64,000 bases of DNA from Apostichopus japonicus (GCF_037975245.1 NC_092564.1:25597484-25661483), one strand, 5' to 3'; counted from the stretch's first letter, positions 13,001 through 26,104 are shown. Notes: generated by a model from the sequence alone, not told the origin. A program made the numbers and translations.

Positions 13001-14766
13001 CAAAACATTTTGACTGTCTCCACTTAACTCCCTCCCCTGCTTGCACACAACTGTATTCTTACCTTAAGCATTTCATTCACATATCCTTCTTGGGCTTCCA
13101 ATTTGGACATATCACCTAAAGATGACCAAGCTTCCCTGGAATAAAATGGGAGTGCAAAACACAATTAAGATTCATATAAAACTGCATTAAAGGTATTGAA
13201 GACTCGCCCCAAACCGTGTGCGGCCATCTGAAAAAGATAACTGTTGCTTGCAAGTGACGTTTTGTTCGTGTCGCTACAAAATGCAGACAGTAATGAAACG
13301 TGATAACTTAATTGTTATCTTTAGCTGGACCTGAGATGTCCATCACTGTATCGTTTGTATACTGTGCTGTGGGTATTGACCGCAGCTGTATGTACTGACT
13401 GTGCACTAGTGTCTAATTACCGACGGTAGCAAGCTGTGTGTGTATTTTCTGGGATCGATGGTGGTGTTTAACACTTCTGTTACACCTCATTCGAAATTAG
13501 GTCAAATTACCGGCATTAGATTTCTTTTTGTGCAAGTCTTCACAACCTTTAATGATACAAGGACTACTTTAAATTGAAAATTATGTAAAATGGAGACAGG
13601 TAGGGGAAGATTGACATATTTGACACATAGATGATTGACATACATCATTCCTTGACAAAACCAAAGAAATGAAAGCTAAACAAAATAGGAACAAAACAAA
13701 AACATAAAGATAAAACAAAACAAGTTTAGTGTTACAAGAGTTATATATAAGACCATATATACAAATATCAACAGGATTCCAACCAATTGGGAAGGGGCTA
13801 CATCTTACCATTTGGCTTTTTTGATTGCATTCCAAAATGCGGGTCGAGGCTCATTACATGGTCCCTCTGTGGCTTGTTTAAATAAGCCATAAAATTTCTT
13901 CATCATGTCATAAGATGGCTGGAATGGACCTGAAGTGAGAAGATATGAGGAAAGCAGCTTTACACCTAGTACGGACTGTTCAGTGGTTTTGATTTACTTA
14001 GACCTGCTAACTTGAACATCATCTTAGGTTGTGTTTCTTTAATGTTGTAAAATATCCGGGCGGAACTTATTAAGTACTGACAAATGCTACTGTACAAACC
14101 AGAGTAACACTTCAAATATCCTTAAAGTACTTCAGCCATTCCACTTAAGATGTTATCACTGACATTGAGAAATTACAGTACAGTATATCCTAATGCAGTT
14201 GTAAAGATGAATTAGGCAGCATTTGAATTGCTCAAAACTACTCAGGTTTGGCTGATTTTAGTTGCAGGGAATGAAATATGAATGGAAATAGAAACAAAAA
14301 GTTGGCAAAACAAAAAAACATTCATGATCAAAATCAGAAAATATGCTGAAATTCCTGGCAACTACAGAAAAATTTTGAAGTCCCGGTGATTGATTGATGT
14401 TGAAATTGGTTTTAACACTATACTGTGTGCCAACACGTACACTATAATATAGGGCCTAGGTCTACTGCACGCTGTTGATTCTCTTCATAGTGTACAGTAT
14501 ATGAAATTAACCTGTGTTGACTTTGTATATGATGCTTCACTAGTGTTATTGTTAAGTTGAAGTTAATTAATGTCGGAGACTTTGGGAGTTGGGCCAAACT
14601 GTTCTTTTTTACCCTGAAACCTTACCCTAAAGCACAAGTAAAACATAACAGAAATAGTCTACCAACAGGTGACAAATGGGATACATTTCTGCATATACCT
14701 ACCATCTTTAGGAAGCTTCTTGATAGCTTGTACTGCTGCTGCGAATTTTTCTTCAGCTGAGGCCAT
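1042..14766 (-). CDS. ACBD5: Acyl-CoA-binding domain-containing protein 5 (ten exons, complete)
   Basis: Exons (minus strand): 14703-14766, 13809-13929, 13063-13135, 8491-8719, 7003-7140, 6264-6397, 4909-5068, 3294-3371, 2468-2676, 1042-1215. All have AG/GT borders and compatible phases; the sum is 1380 nt, 459 aa (human ACBD5 is somewhat over 500). Residues 1-86 form an acyl-CoA-binding domain with the conserved FYGLFKQATEG, FWNAIKKAKWEAW and EGYVNEM blocks that carry the ligand-binding Tyr and Lys residues. Residues 241-247 are an FFAT-like motif (EFCDSID) after an acidic-serine tract. Residues about 366-402 form a coiled coil (HIALVLERLQRDMNSVL). Residues 433-449 are one membrane segment preceded by TWWPF and followed by a basic tail (RRRRFPRK), typical of a peroxisomal tail anchor. 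In vertebrates ACBD5 captures very-long-chain acyl-CoA and tethers peroxisomes to ER through VAPB; the same role is inferred here. The exon 6 donor was placed at GTAATT, not the nearby GTATGG, because only that keeps phase. Confidence 0.95.
2870..3275. repeat. Tandem array of about 105-115 bp units with (ATTAC)n core
   Basis: Four copies start near 2872, 2979, 3082 and 3198 with GAATGCTACGACCTATG or variants, then TTTAATGTTGTTA and stretches of ACATTACATTA. It lies in ACBD5 intron 8 and ends only about 20 bp from the exon 8 donor. Confidence 0.85.
6282..6302 (-). other. ACBD5: FFAT-like VAP-binding motif inside ACBD5
   Basis: ACBD5 residues 241-247 read EFCDSID, preceded by SSSSGTED. This matches the FFAT-like pattern of vertebrate ACBD5 (E-V-Y-C-D-S-M type), with the acidic/Ser flank that binds the MSP domain of VAP proteins at the ER. 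It implies that ER-peroxisome tethering is conserved in this animal. Confidence 0.8.
7549..7688. mobile_element. TTAA-flanked MITE, copy 1 (140 bp, internally deleted)
   Basis: TTAA on both sides. Inner ends read AAGATGTGAAGACTCGCG and, inverted, AGGCATTGAAGACTCGCC. Same family as 13187-13552 and 48341-48685 but with most of the middle missing. It lies in ACBD5 intron 4. Confidence 0.7.
13187..13552. mobile_element. TTAA-flanked MITE, copy 2 (366 bp)
   Basis: Starts TTAA-AGGTATTGAAGACTCGC and ends CAAGTCTTCACAACCT-TTAA. The inside shares long stretches with the copy at 48341 (TTATCTTTAGCTGGACCTGA, TGTACTGACTGT). TTAA target sites suggest a piggyBac-type origin. It lies in ACBD5 intron 2. Confidence 0.75.
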
Positions 14767-15175
14767 GTTGAGTTCTGACTTCCCTTAGCTGTCGTCTACA
14801 GTGGTTTGCAAACGACAGTTTAGGCAGTAGGTTAATCTATTTTAGGGCTTATTTGGCCTAACTCAGGCCTTGTCTTAGGCTAAAACACACACCTTGGGGA
14901 CCACTAACTTGGTTATGCTAAGTTGTGTTTCAACTTTCAACTCACTGAGCAATCCAGAGCAGTGAACAGTACAGTGGTAATACACAGAACGTACCTTAAA
15001 GCATAATAGCAATAGTTGGCATGTGACCAGTTAGGTGTCTTAAATTAAGCTAGGCTAAAAATTAATGTTATTATGTCAACCATAGAACTAAAAGTTAGTC
15101 ATCGTCTCATTCTAAATAAGGTCGCACCCATTCAGCGATTTTCAGTAAACACAGCATCAACTACGTTAAAAAGAA
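14767..15175. promoter_or_regulatory. Shared divergent promoter region of ACBD5 and CALML4
   Basis: The ACBD5 start codon (14766, minus) and the proposed CALML4 start codon (15176, plus) face away from each other with 409 bp between. The interval has no obvious TATA box at a sensible distance and no repeats I recognise, so both 5'UTRs and a bidirectional promoter must fit here unless a further 5' noncoding exon exists. Confidence 0.5.
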
Positions 15176-17967
15176 ATGGTAATATACGTAACATATTGGT
15201 GTAATTCAAATATTATAATGTTCCATATGATTTTTTGTCAATATACCGAAATTTCTCTTGTTTTTGTCTTTTACAGGCCCATCTCGTTCCTAAAGAAAAA
15301 TTTGAAGGTAAGCCCTAACGTATCCTAACGTTACGGATAGGTTAGGTGTACTGTAGTGTAGGCCAAGCCGACTAAGGAGGGGTTATGATAACTAGGCCTA
15401 TCCGTATGATGGATCTAGTGACATTCCGCCATAGGTACATTTCGCCATACCTTTCTGCCATAGGTTTCGATCCTTTCCGCCAGGATAGAAACCTATGGCG
15501 GAATGGTACACTTTAGGAAGGGATTTTACCGTGGTGTACAGGAATATATATCGTTGAAACTTTCTTGGAATCGTGTGGAAGGTTACTGGATAGGTACACC
15601 GTCTTCAAATGTGATGGTTCGCTGGATAGATTGAATTGTAGTTAAGACAAAATTGGGGAATTGATACAGTCTTTAATGTACAGGTTGATTGAAGAGTTGT
15701 AAGTTCGTAAAGTCGATACACTGTCTTCAAATATATAATAGTTGGTTGAGTAAATCGAATTAAAATAATTTAAATAAGGCAGATTGTTTATTAAAAAGTT
15801 CGATTCTGATTGCCGATTTAAATGACCGATTTTGCAGGCCTAGGTTGAGTGAAGCGAAGCAATACAATGCACCCACAATAATGTGCTCTTTCTGCCATAC
15901 AAAAAGTGCTTTACCGCCATGGTGGTTACAAGGCAGAATGGCACTTTTTCTATGACCGAAAGAGCACATTTTCTATGGCGGAAAGCACCGATGGCGGAAT
16001 GACACATTGATTGCCTAGAGTTAGGCCAAGGTCTAGCTAAGTATAGTAAGGGCTTCATAATTGATGCACCTTCGTAACTGACACACCTTCAAATATTACT
16101 AGCAACCATACAGCAGGCAACCTGAACTTTTGCAGTCAAGTAGTGTTACATATTTGATGAGTTTTAATCCATTTCAGGTATATGCTGATCAAATTATGGT
16201 TTTTCTTATGCTTATGAAAGAACTTGACATGGCAGACATTTTGTAGTCAAATTCTGCTCAATTGTACGTTGGGTAGGCGCAGAACAATAAATATTTTGAG
16301 ATCATTGTATTTCTGAGGTACTACACATGAAAAACAAATACATACAGTAGTTGAGTGATTTTCGATTTTTGGTTGATAGACATCGTTAAACAAATCCTTA
16401 GGTGCGTCAATTATAAGCCCACCATGCTACTAGTAGTTACAACGATATAACTAGTATCATCACTAACAGTAACAAGCTAGTCCCAGTGACATTGGAGCTG
16501 ACTCGATGTGAATAGACTTCCCAAATAAATATTAGCCAATGTTAGGGCCATCAATGCGACTAGGCCAGCTACAATGTACAGTGCTAGCCTATTACTTAGA
16601 CAGTCTTATTTCGGTCAAACATAAACCGGGTAATATCAGCACAATTGCAGAATAACCAGCGGCTTCACCTGGTTGCCAGCCACAATTCATTCATTCTTAG
16701 CAAAGTACAGTAGGAGCAACATTGTGATCACATTAACTAGTTAATTTAAAACTATGTTTGCTTTCCTTCTTTTTTCAGTATACAAGGAATGTTTTATGTT
16801 ATATGATAAACAGAGAAAAGGCTTCATCCAAACAGACGAACTAACAGATTGCATGAGGTCATTAGGAGTCAGTCCTACTGCTGAAGAAATAAGAAGTTAT
16901 AAGAAAATGTATGAGAAAGGTAATCATTGTTACATCCATGATTGGTTTAATTTGCAGACTCTAAGAGCCACAATATTTAGACATTTTTTCCAAAGTATTG
17001 TCAAGCCAAAGTTTTATCAAATGTCTTGTAAGAGTTGTTGATGTAACCTAGCAAGTACATCTTGAAATAACAAATTAAAGAAAAATTAGTGGAGAAGTTT
17101 TAAAAATAGAACATATCATGCTGATTTTGACATTTTAGAACTGAGGCCAAAAACAAATGTTTAATTTTGTCTAACATTAAACAGCCAAATCAATTCAGAT
17201 GTTGTTTAGAGTTTGTCTTGAAGGTCAGTCTGACAAGCAACCCTTAATACCTTCATTAAGTAAATTGACATACAGTATAAAAGTTTTTCACTATAAAAAA
17301 GTAATTTGATCTAGCACATAGAATCCCATACTAAACCTGACTTAACTGTACATTGTAGTGTCAACTATATTCTTTGTATGGCAAAGCATGTCTTCTCATT
17401 TTCCTCCCGTCAGATGGCAAAATTAAGTTTAACGATTTTGTTACGATGATGGGCGATCAAGGCAAGAAGCCAAACCCGGAGAAAGAAATCATTGATGCGT
17501 TCAGACAGTCAGATGTGGAGAAGAGAGGTTTTATATTAACCAATGAGTTTAAAAGGATAATGACAACATTTGGTGAAGAACTTACAGAGAGAGAAAGTAA
17601 GTCCATACAAATTTGTCTTTTTTTACAGAAGTATCATTGTACAGGATCATGAATATTAACGAGTATCAGGAATCAGCTGGATGGATTGCCAAAATAACAT
17701 CGCTCACTACTCTGAAACAGCAAAAATTTGTATTACCAGCTTGTTGCATTATAGTGTCAATTACATATCCTTATTAGAAGATGGGGGTGGGGGTGGGGGT
17801 GGGAAAGGTAATAGTTTCAATATAAACAGTATTTTATGGAACAATATTTTAACCATTTTTCTTCAGTTGATGACATCCTTAGAGAATTTGGCATCCAGAA
17901 GAATGGTTTTGTGCAGTACGAAGAAGTTGTTCCGAAGATGGTCCGACCGTTACCCCATGGATTCTAA
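15176..17967 (+). CDS. CALML4: Calmodulin-like protein 4 (five exons, complete)
   Basis: Exons: 15176-15178 (ATG only), 15277-15307, 16779-16919, 17414-17596, 17867-17967; total 459 nt, 152 aa, the usual CALML4 length of about 153. The protein opens MAHLVPKEKFE then VYKECFMLYDKQRKGFIQ, closely like the CALML4 N-terminus. Four EF-hand-like units are present, but none keeps the D-x-D-x-D-G Ca2+ loop: unit 1 has DKQRKGFIQTDE, unit 3 DVEKRGFILTNE, and units 2 and 4 are more eroded. Family knowledge: CALML4 is a Ca2+-insensitive light chain of myosin-7b in brush-border adhesion complexes. The one-codon first exon (ATG, then GTAATA donor) is chosen because it gives the right phase and because calmodulin genes have an intron right after the ATG. 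Main uncertainty: that first exon. Confidence 0.92.
15418..16005. mobile_element. Inverted-repeat element with GCCAT/ATGGC hairpins (588 bp)
   Basis: The ends are inverted: GTGACATTCCGCCATAGG on the left and, read inverted on the right, GTGTCATTCCGCCATCGG. A second hairpin lies at 15456-15501 (CCATAGGTTTC pairing with GAAACCTATGG). The motif TATGGCGGAA recurs several times. No coding capacity; no clear target duplication found. It lies in CALML4 intron 2. Confidence 0.6.
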
Positions 17968-20130
17968 TTGCCAAAGTTATCTTAGAGAATCATAAATGCA
18001 GGCAGAACTGTAGCTAAAAGTCATATTCTTGATGGTTTAATTGGACACAGCTGTAAGTCTGTGTTACAAGCAGATATTTCATGTTTCAGACTCTTGCCTA
18101 CATTAATTTGCTGACCATTTTATAATCTGTCATTCTAAATTAAGTGCTGATGGTCAGAAGTTTCTATAAATTGTGTGACCCTTGGCACCTCTGTGCCGCT
18201 TGATGGCTAAGTGACCTTCTGGTGACACCACTGCTGAAACTCATGATCATATGAAATGCATTCCATTGATTGCTAAAGGAGTTCTTTTCTGTGCAGCTAA
18301 TAGGATTCAAATGTATTTTTTTAATAATAAATACACACACAGATACCAGTTTCTTCAGCATTCAGTTTTGTCTATCTAGTAAATTTATTTGCAACTTTGT
18401 TAATTTATTCCAAGTAATTCTATATTTTACTGCTTCATACTGCCCTTAAAACTGAAAGTATTCCTTTTGATCATTTGTTTGACAAAAACTGATCAAAAAA
18501 AAATCAAGATTTGTTAAAACATAAATTAATGATTGAAAGATGCTGTGCAAATTTTACAACTTGCATCAAGCATCCTAGTTGCTAAGTATTGGCTTGGCAA
18601 ACTATTGTACATCATTATACCCTGTAATGTTATTCAGAAAGACCTGGTAGATATCATGGAGAACTTTGTAATGATAATGATGCCATAGATACAGTAGGTT
18701 ATTTGGATGTCGTCATGGCTACCTGGTTGTAGTCTGTGCATCTCTGATTGGTTGCCTCCACCATGTAGAATGGTAGTGTTTTTGTATTCATTATTCTTAA
18801 TACCCTTATCCTGAATTTCACTGTTGAAATAGTACTCACAGTAGTTTGTATTTTATTTTGAACCATATTAGGCTTTGATGGACCTTTTAATCCATGAATA
18901 TACTATCTTTTCAGAAAAGTATGTATAAAATTTATCTCAAAGTTTAAACATAATAGAAAAAACCCATAATTGCAGTTATTAAATGTTAGATTGAATTTGG
19001 TGGCAGGACTTCCAAATATCATTTTAGAGTACTGTATATGTTTAGTATTAATTGCAATAAGGGATACTTTGGAAACACATTGGTAGTTCTAATAACAAAA
19101 ACAAGCATGTGTGAATGTTTCTGTGGTCGTTCATCTTTTAAAGTATTCAAATTTGTCAGAATCTATGAATGTTAGTATGAAGGAGAACTATATTTATCTT
19201 GAATAAACTGTATTTTTGAGAAATATTATAACACTTAAAACTTTTGATGGCTTCCATAATAAACACAAATCATTACTCAATATGTCAGTCTAATATTTAG
19301 CTCCTTTCAAAAGTCTATCTTGGTGACAATATGAGGAGTCACACATTTTATTACAATATGAGGATTGTTCATTGATATTTGAAGTTTGACATGGCAGCAA
19401 AACCTGTTATGACAGACAGCTCCTTCATACATTCCAAAATCAAGCATGTATTCTTAATTGGGCTTTCATCACAGTTGCTTTATTTTTAATCTTTGTTTAC
19501 ATAAAATTGCTCTTTGTCAAAGTTTAAAATGCTTACTGCGTTATTTAACAAGATCAGGTAACATTTAGTAATTTCCACTACAGATTATTTTCTATAGCTT
19601 TCAATATTTCCCACAACTCTTCTATTGTGTGGTTGCTATGCTTTCTTACTTTCAAACTTATTGTTTTCCGTTGTTTTCATTGCAGAATCAAAACTGGCAT
19701 TTTGGTGTCAGTTTTTCGTATTTCAATATCTAAGTAGCAGTTTATCGTACCCAATCTCTTTCAAAGATTTATCATGATTTGTAAAATTTAATAATTAGAA
19801 AATAAATTATCAGCAAAGTTAACACCAGCTGGTTTCTTATCATTTATCTGAAGTTTTCTTATTGTTACTTGCTTTCTAGGATATGAAGAAACTACAAAGA
19901 GGAACAAAGTTTATAAACACACATTTATTATATCTAACACATGATTAATCATCACAGGCAAAATAATTCAGATATGCTATGCTATTATTAAAATGTTGTT
20001 TTATTGTTGGGAATAATGCCCTTCAAGATTCATGTCAAGGCCAGTGCTGACACAACACTCGAGTTTGAGTCTGTGGTTGAACCACAACATCCAGTCATCT
20101 ACCCACTTCATCTCAAGTCACTCCTACCGA
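17968..20130. other. CALML4 3' flank, no gene seen
   Basis: AT-rich sequence with several AATAAA hexamers (for example near 19203 and 19258) that could end CALML4 transcripts. No open frame with recognisable protein content and no clear mobile element. Confidence 0.4.
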
Positions 20131-20745
20131 TAACAGCATACATCTTATGCATGTTAACAGAACATCTTATGTATGTTAACAGAACATCTTATGTATGTTA
20201 ACAGAACATCTTATGCATGTTAACAGAACAAGTTATGTATGTTAACAGAGAACATCTTATGTATGTTAACAGAACATCTTATGTATGTTAACAGCATACA
20301 TCTTATGCATGTTAACAGAGTACATCTTATGCATGTTAACAGAGTACATCTTATGCATGTTACAGAACATCTTTTGCATGTTAACAGAACATCATATGTT
20401 TGTTAACAGAATACATCTCATACATGTTAACTGCATACATCTTATGCATGTTAACAGAACATCTTATGTTTGTTAACAGTACATCTTATGTATGTTAACA
20501 GTACATCTTATCATGTTAGCAGAACATCTTATGTATGTTAACAGAATACATCTTATGCATGTTAACAGAACATCATATGCATGTTAAAAGAACATCTTAT
20601 ACATGTTAACAGAACATCTTATGCATGTTAACAGCATACATCTTATGCATGTTAACAGAACATCATATGTATGTTAACAGAATATATCTTATGCATGTTA
20701 AAAGAACATCTTATGCATGTTAAAAGAACATGTATATAAACAGAG
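20131..20745. repeat. Minisatellite, unit CATCTTATGCATGTTAACAG plus 2-4 variable bases
   Basis: About 26 consecutive copies of a 22-25 bp unit. Variants alternate GCATG/GTATG/GTTTG and the spacers AA, AGTA, CATA, AATA. It lies between the convergent ends of CALML4 and KIFBP. Confidence 0.93.
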
Positions 20746-22454
20746 TACATGTTATCCCAATAAATACTTATCCTGTACCACAGTGTATTGTAAGTCATCG
20801 TTGTTTCAACCACAGCCTTTTTTTCTATGGAATGTCAGAGTCCAAACGAAATTATTAGTTCAATCACTTTAGAGTTAATACCTATTGTTTTGATGTGTGC
20901 CCACGTTAGCATCGATTTTTATTTTAAGGGCTACCCTATCATTTACCTGTATCTACAAGGTCATTACTTACTACTTGTAGTGCTGCCTAAAAATCACTTA
21001 GGGGTTAGAAAATATGCTAAATCAATACTCTCAGTGTATTTATACTTTAATATTTTGACAGCAAAAAATGGTGTTGATATTACTGAAATATTTTCCAGAG
21101 TTTAGTGTGCAGTAGCATTAAATTACATAGTCCTCTTCAAACAAGAAAAGACTCAGTCCCTTCCACTGATGGAAGTCCTTGCTACAGTATGTTGGTGAGT
21201 CAGGGCTCAAAAGTCATGACTAAAGTCACTTCACTTTGGGTTGATGACTCTGTTTTTATTCAGACTTGGGTCCTGTTGATTGTTAATGCAATGTAAGTCA
21301 GTAACAATGAAATTACTCTGCACACTCCTTTCAATCACAATAACTCACACCCGTATTTTATGTCAAGTTAGAAAGATGCAAATTGTAACTCTTTTTAATA
21401 GTTCTAGGCTAAGTGTCCCTTTTCTTTTGGTTTGGGGAGGGGGAGAGAAGGATAACACGTTATTCATTATTTTAACATTAACTTGTGACGACACTCATGT
21501 TACATGCTAACAAGACTACATTTTGTGCTCATGTATTTTTTGTGCCACCAGATAATACGGTACACTGTAAAACATAACTGCTTTATACAGAATGATTTTT
21601 GCCCACACACATCATCAAATTGTTGAAAACTTTCTGGATATAACTTGCATAAAATTAACACATTTGATTGATTCCACACATTTCTGTTTTCCGTTTGTTG
21701 ATATGCAAAGTGCTCTTAAGAAAACAGGAAAACTATAACTTAGCATTTGGGTAAAGTTTCTGCAATGAAATACATCAATGAAGGAAGGAATGAAGGAAAG
21801 GGGAATCTATATTTCATAATTATATTGCTTAAAAAGCCCATGGAAAGTAGAGCAGACTACCATCAAACATGTCCAACTTAAAACAATGAAAATCAAATCT
21901 GTTGCCAATGGACATTTCAATATTTTCCAAATCCAACATTCAATAATCAATACAACTGCCATCAAGAATATCTATAAGTTGGGCCTGCTTGTTTTTTTAT
22001 CACATCCAAAATGCAACATTCATTTATCATTCCCTTTACTTTGTTCCTCTCTTGTGACAAGCAAGACATCCAACACTAGAAGCCATCTGACAACATTTTT
22101 ATATAAATAGAGGCCTTCTGCAGGTCCAAGGTTTTAAGTGCTATCACAGCCTCGTTGCTGTTAAAATCTAATCAGAAACACACAAAACAGAGTCAAGTGA
22201 GAAGAACACGAATATAAAGTCTCCTCTGATTTAATCGATTTGTGGTAAATGATCTATTCATTTCACGACTGGAAATTTCAGAACTTTTTCAATGATTTTT
22301 CTGAAAGGTTTAGACTGATCCAAACCAATGTAACCATAAATGGTGGCAGTAAACGGATACATTTCCATGAGGACTAGAACGCAAACTCAGCTAAAATCTG
22401 CAACTTTGGCCGATGGAGAAACTCACTTCGGTTGGAATCTTTCCACGAAACCAT
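20746..22454. other. KIFBP 3' flank, no gene seen
   Basis: No recognisable coding sequence on either strand; short open frames here lack splice context and protein-like composition. Probably contains the KIFBP 3'UTR. Confidence 0.4.
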
Positions 22455-25400
22455 TTAATATAATACTCCCCTCTTCAGACTGTCAATACGGATTGGAGCA
22501 AACTGCACCATGTCTTCACACACTTCCAGTTCCGCCTGTCAAATGATAAAACGACATCAGAATAATTGCTCTTATTGTCTGTATGTTTTAAGGGGTTCTG
22601 TGAAATTTAATAGTTGCATGATGAAAAAATTGTAGATAGTGTTATAATATAAATACAGTACCTTGACAAGTTTCTCAGCAGTGGGGTATTTCTTACAGTA
22701 GTCTACAACAGCCTTGTAGTGTTCAGCACTGCAAAATATACCAAAAAAAAAGTGGTTCAGGTAAAACAAAAACATTTGTTTTCAGAAAGAATATTTAAGA
22801 TTGAAGACAACTGGAGGGAGGACTTCCCCATCCTCCTCCCACCAACACAGCCTTGTATCATATAACCCCACCAACCCAGCCTTGTATCGTAATAATCCCA
22901 CCAACCTATAGCCTTGTATCATATAATCTCACCAACCCAGCCTTGTATCATATAATCTCACCAACCTAGCCTTGTATCATATAATCCCAATGCAATGGTG
23001 GGCAAAGCATAAGATTGAGAACAGTGGGAGTATGCCCTTGACCTGTTTCAAACAAGAGGCTGGTAAAATTATATTTATGTTTAACCAAATTAAAGACCAA
23101 CCATCTTATTCACCCATAGCTAACACTAATCAAAAACTGAAATCCTGAACAAAACCCTTTTTTCATGGAAAATGATAGCAGAGTTGCAAAAATCAAATTA
23201 CCCTGATTCCAACCACTTGATGCGATCTGCAACTTCAGTTGAGATGTAATTACCATATCTGAAGGGATAAGAGGTCAAAATTAGCTGTGAAATGATGAAA
23301 TAACTGTTAATAAATACCATCCATCCATCCTTTGTCTATCTCTCTCTCTCTCTCTTAATTGCATTACTGTTCTTTTCTTGAAATTGACTACTGTAATGTT
23401 CTTCTTGTCTGAGACTCGTCACGTCATTTGACATCAAGGTTACCCAAGTCGCAAGTAAAACCATCAAGTAAATAATCAGTAAAATCATACTAGAATCATT
23501 AGTTGCCTCAAGAAGTTACTTAAACCTGACTCACAGTCTTTCCATGTAGAAGTTAGCAATTAGTGTCGGCCATACTAGATTCATTAGTTGACTCAAGAAG
23601 TTACTTAAACCTGACTCACAGTCTTCTGATATAGAAGTTAGCAATCAGTGTCCACCTTACTAGATTCATAATTTGACTCAAGAAGTTACTTAAACCTGAC
23701 TCACAGTCTTCTGATATAGAAGTTAGCAATCAGTGTCGGCCGTACTAGATTCATAAGTTGACTCAAGATACTTAAACGTGACTCACAGTCTTCCCATGTA
23801 AAAGTTAGCAATCAGTGTCGGCCGTACTAGATTCATAAGTTGACTCAAGATACTTAAACCTGACTCACAGTCTTCCCATATAGAAGTTAGCAATCAGTGT
23901 CGGCCTTACTAGATTCATTAGTTGACTCAAGAAGTTACTTAAACCTGACTCAGTCTTCCCATGTAGAAGTTAGCAATCAGTGTCGGCCTTACTAGATTCA
24001 TTAGTTGACTCAAGAAGTTACTTAAACCTGACTCACAGTCTTCCAATATAGAAGTTAGCAATCAGTCTCGGCCGTACTAGATTCATTAGTTGACTCTAGA
24101 AGTAACTTAAACCTGACTCACAGTCTTCCAATATAGAAGTTAGCAATCAATGTCGGCCTTACTAGATTCATTAGGTGACTCAAGAAGTAAACCTGACTCA
24201 CAGTCTTCCCATGTAGAAGTTAGCAATCAGTGTCGGCCTTACTAGATTCATTAGTTGACTCTAGAAGTTACTTAAACCTGACTCACAGTCTTCCAATATA
24301 GAAGTTAGCAATCAATGTCGGCCGTACTAGATTCATTAGTTGACTCTAGAAGTAACTTAAACCTGACTCACAGTCTTCCAATATAGAAGTTAGCAATCAA
24401 TGTCGGCCTTACTAGATTCATTAGTTGACTCAAGAAGTTACTTAAACCTGACTCAGTCTTCCCATGTAGAAGTTAGCAATCAGTGTCGGCCTTACTAGAT
24501 TCATTAGTTGACTCAAGAAGTTACTTAAACCTGACTCACAGTCTTCCAATATAGAAGTTAGCAATCAGTCTCGGCCGTACTAGATTCATTAGTTGACTCT
24601 AGAAGTAACTTAAACCTGACTCACAGTCTTCCAATATAGAAGTTAGCAATCAATGTCGGCCTTACTAGATTCATTAGGTGACTCAAGAAGTAAACCTGAC
24701 TCACAGTCTTCCCATGTAGAAGTTAGCAATCAGTGTCGGCCTTACTAGATTCATTAGTTGACTCTAGAAGTTACTTAAACCTGACTCACAGTCTTCCAAT
24801 ATAGAAGTTAGCAATCAATGTCGGCCGTACTAGATTCATTAGTTGACTCTAGAAGTAACTTAAACCTGACTCACAGTCTTCCAATATAGAAGTTAGCAAT
24901 CAATGTCGGCCGTACTAGATTCATTAGTTGACTCTAGAAGTAACTTAAACCTGACTCACAGTCTTCCTATATAGAAGTTAGCAATCAGAGTCGGCCGTAC
25001 TAGATGCTCTTCGTATTCATCTGGCATAACACCCTGAGGATCTCGCAATGAATCTGTAATAGAAGCGAAGAGTTACATACTTTTTCAGGTTTCTGGTTCT
25101 GTTGTGACTTTAATGCAAACAGTAATTTATGTAGTTCATTTTGTCTTCAAACATTTCTAACCACCAGAACCATTTCCCATTCATAAGATTGCTACTAAAG
25201 CGAAACAAAAATAAAATAAGACTTCATTGTTATCAAGCAAAGAAAGAAAAGGATTATGGAACCAATGACAAAAACAATCCAGATAGGAATTTTTACAGCT
25301 TTTCCAAATCGCAATCCAGTATTGCTGTTCACAACATTTTACACCATTTCTACTCTGCTTTGACAACGGGATATGGAACAATAACAACAATTTATTTTGT

Positions 25401-26042
25401 ACTCTTGGAATATTTTTGGCTTCAACTTCACTCAAATCACAAAAAAAAATCATTCTGATTTTACTCCAAGGCAACTCAGTCTTCTCAGTAACACTGACCG
25501 AATCTAAGAATCTAATCTAAGACATTTCACTTTTCGTGGAATTACACACACAACTAGCTACAATGTCATGGTCATTTCATGTTTACCACAACACTGTTGA
25601 CATTGACAACACACTGATTTCTTCAAATTAATATTTTCCTCTACCTCTCTCCAAAGCTGTAAAGTCTTTGAAATTTGATTTAGTTCCCACTGGCACATCC
25701 CTCATACATTTTATAATACTTTATAATACAATTTTATATATAACTGTTTGTGAAGATCAAATGAATTTTCACAGAACTTGCTTTTTTTTGGGAGGGTTGA
25801 CAATTTACAGAAATTTGGTTCTATGGTTCAGTGTGTTTGTATTCCTCATTACTAAGAAGATTTTGTGAAAGGAAACATTTGAAGAATGGCGGAATCTTTA
25901 TCTTGACTTACCAATAAACCTTTGAAAGTACTCAATGCCCTTAGTTATTCTGTAAATAATGAAAGAGGTATGATCATTAAAATGAAATTAAACTAACAAA
26001 ATGAGGCACACTTTTTTGTATGATACTATTTCGTCCACACAA

Positions 26043-26104
<62 letters not shown>

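Noticed and set aside
20004-20476. Open frames with repeated HLMHVNRTSYV-type peptides
   Set aside because: Products of the 22-25 bp minisatellite; no start context or conservation expected.
25141-25474. Overlapping open frames of about 100 codons on both strands
   Set aside because: Composition is that of AT-rich noncoding DNA; it lies in KIFBP intron 13 and shows no domain.
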